NCBI GenBank assembly: GCA_948896875.1
Contig: CAQUWW010000019.1
Span: 15,855-39,799 of the forward strand
Source: an uncultured Acetatifactor sp.
Lineage (GTDB): Bacteria; Bacillota; Clostridia; Lachnospirales; Lachnospiraceae
Reading direction: 5' to 3'
DNA length: 23,945 nucleotides
The notes below the pieces were generated by a model, which worked only from the letters and a program-made list of their open reading frames with translations, did no database searches and had not been told where the DNA came from. Shown piece after piece: positions 23,801-23,945 of the stretch (its first letter is position 1; each line of letters starts with the position of its first letter). The position numbers and the translations under genes were made by a program.

Positions 23801-23945
23801 TCTCTGCGTCGCTTCCCTCCAGCCGCTCATTTCCACCTTCTCCGAAGTGTACCACCGTGACGGGGCTGCCCTCTGCCATGCCGTCTTCGCCCAGCAGCTG
23901 TATCTTGATGGTCACAGGCGCTTCCGGCTCTACCTCTGCCCCTTC
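20877..23945 (-). CDS. Large LPXTG adhesin with fibro-slime domain (pilus tip/ancillary protein), 5' end outside window
   Basis: The frame is open to the right edge and gives 1022 visible residues. The GTG at 23915 has no ribosome site and is not the start. In visible numbering, about 95-190 is an acidic Gly/Glu/Pro-rich linker. About 650-820 is a fibro-slime-type, PA14-like domain with GPLEYLFYGDDDMWVFLDG and ICDIGGVHTSVGEYVNL, followed by an FFYTERGAGGST strand. About 828-980 is a SpaA/Cna-B-like domain (KLRIQKQVTGNAQTDEEFGF, then SSYVIEE as E-box) containing an exact VYPK. LPETGG (985-990), a membrane helix and a basic tail end the protein. I infer a tip or ancillary adhesin polymerised by the class C sortase two genes downstream. 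The ligand is unknown; fibro-slime domains also occur in cellulosome- and slime-mould-type adhesins. Confidence 0.88.
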   Translation of the reverse strand, partial: EGAEVEPEAPVTIKIQLLGEDGMAEGSPVTVVHFGEGGNERLEGSDAEKNSTTFQLNDFSEIALGWKVPVSTVAVDKTFTYEDNAFTVTFHVEGEAVLPTAEEIAEGGRNPAGETGAGGENTAGEPEGEENGEPGTGDNGDSAPTIPEGAGEADPAETNTGDVTNEELEAVVEPLGEEAAEYEAVAAYAAETDADNEILSLQVLSYGLTYQGAKLDLTDCKVTVEVAPTEALKEFAEGGEANVMAIDADVGEHAVEGTDPEAESQDSDVALVALDLAENGEGFQVSDIHSSLVVNSQTADTTMTYEATTRGTDNVAPIYASSTANPRFMVEYYANIESVVTTHEPSEKAITMIDTSKQSEEGEPTLPTNGGTMPKMYFYVSEEDGMVLTQSKETEIYSPNEYYYIDKPGLAYFNKVANNPNYVLAEIRVQRKDSEAWESYSCADGKEWHFTNRKTTQEENKDEFILVTDGATIRLLFHCQEKAVTNSAEFYDYDVSDGQVYSKNGTEVNRGTATTHESGEKWYMYTNRQGINGNLPDQTFGFGNSEGSLKTTMGEIEGNKANAKNVAYGSPTFGLVTGMADGKIQYSDDVKAPNLFNDGDASGKTVYDGNLIFKQVGDTYTLTDAEVMEVVEGEKKVVSGVYGVDQFKRQMLNWGKTYYFAGNDFYPLDGVSTAGTGGHDLMFGSEASSGVIRSFSNKDDPEAEGCVGNVVASDDKHVHNHYFGMHYTVDFTLSKDYTGPLEYLFYGDDDMWVFLDGPGYDGKLICDIGGVHTSVGEYVNLWDHIKQGSEGEYRLTFFYTERGAGGSTCWMQFTLPSVSFATTEQDIGKLRIQKQVTGNAQTDEEFGFEIHFYRPPKEGEAQVEQIPDNALKNDYSYTKYNAAGEILEKDVLIWNDSKFTLKAGEYIIIDFLPDGSSYVIEEVGPVTVYPKKPDEDINWDVADRNPYSPVISGGTATETAGKITGTIAKDSTAEIAYNNLYEFSLPETGGSGTTNLYALAGVMVILSGAGLVYRKKSRERRA

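Noticed and set aside
23913..23915. GTG as the start of the fibro-slime adhesin
   Set aside because: No ribosome site precedes it, the frame stays open to the window edge, and no signal peptide follows. The protein is truncated by the window.

Overview
The window reads as chromosomal DNA of an anaerobic Gram-positive gut-type Clostridia, most likely Lachnospiraceae. Reasons: strong AGGAGG-type ribosome binding sites, LPXTG sorting signals, a DHHW/MBOAT/DUF4358 gene trio, SipW-type signal peptides, and a TPR plus degenerate AAA protein beside glgB, a pairing I recall from that family. All 18 genes I support lie on the minus strand, so transcription runs from high to low coordinates. No tRNA, rRNA, IS element or CRISPR array is visible. 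No gene-free stretch exceeds 300 bases; the longest are 9714-9880 (promoter plus structured leader) and 3583-3720 (promoter).

Region A (23945 to about 17833) is a Spa-type covalent pilus module. It holds a large adhesin with a fibro-slime domain and LPETG anchor (5' end outside the window), a SpaH-like backbone pilin with LPSTG, an intergenic UUCG-capped hairpin, and a class C pilin-polymerising sortase. Region B (17753 to 9881) follows with short gaps or overlaps. It holds a coiled-coil protein with 13 octapeptide repeats, a Ser/Lys signal peptidase I, a secreted pilin-like protein without an anchor, two SipW-type/TasA-like secreted proteins, a surface protein ending in VQTGD-TM-basic tail, a MucBP-like/Gly-rich membrane-anchored protein, a SipW-like Ser/His signal peptidase, and a class B sortase. 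Regions A and B together carry two classes of sortase and two types of signal peptidase in one co-directional run of about 14 kb, which looks like a composite surface-fibre locus.

Region C (9713 to 3721) starts at its own promoter, which overlaps a perfect 12-bp inverted repeat. It encodes a DUF4358 lipoprotein, an MBOAT O-acyltransferase and a DHHW/AlgX-like protein (probable O-acetylation of an exported glycan), then a HAD phosphatase, rsmA (ksgA) and a zinc-ribbon/TPR/YARHG membrane protein. Region D (3676 to 1) starts at a second good promoter. It encodes a TPR/acidic-repeat/degenerate-AAA protein, probably from a TTG start, followed 14 nt later by the 5' part of glgB, which runs off the left edge.

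Working model (inference): the LepB and SipW peptidases mature different sets of exported subunits. The class C sortase polymerises the LPXTG pilins. The class B sortase handles the VQTGD protein, possibly as the wall anchor of a TasA-like fibre. Region C modifies surface polysaccharide next door.
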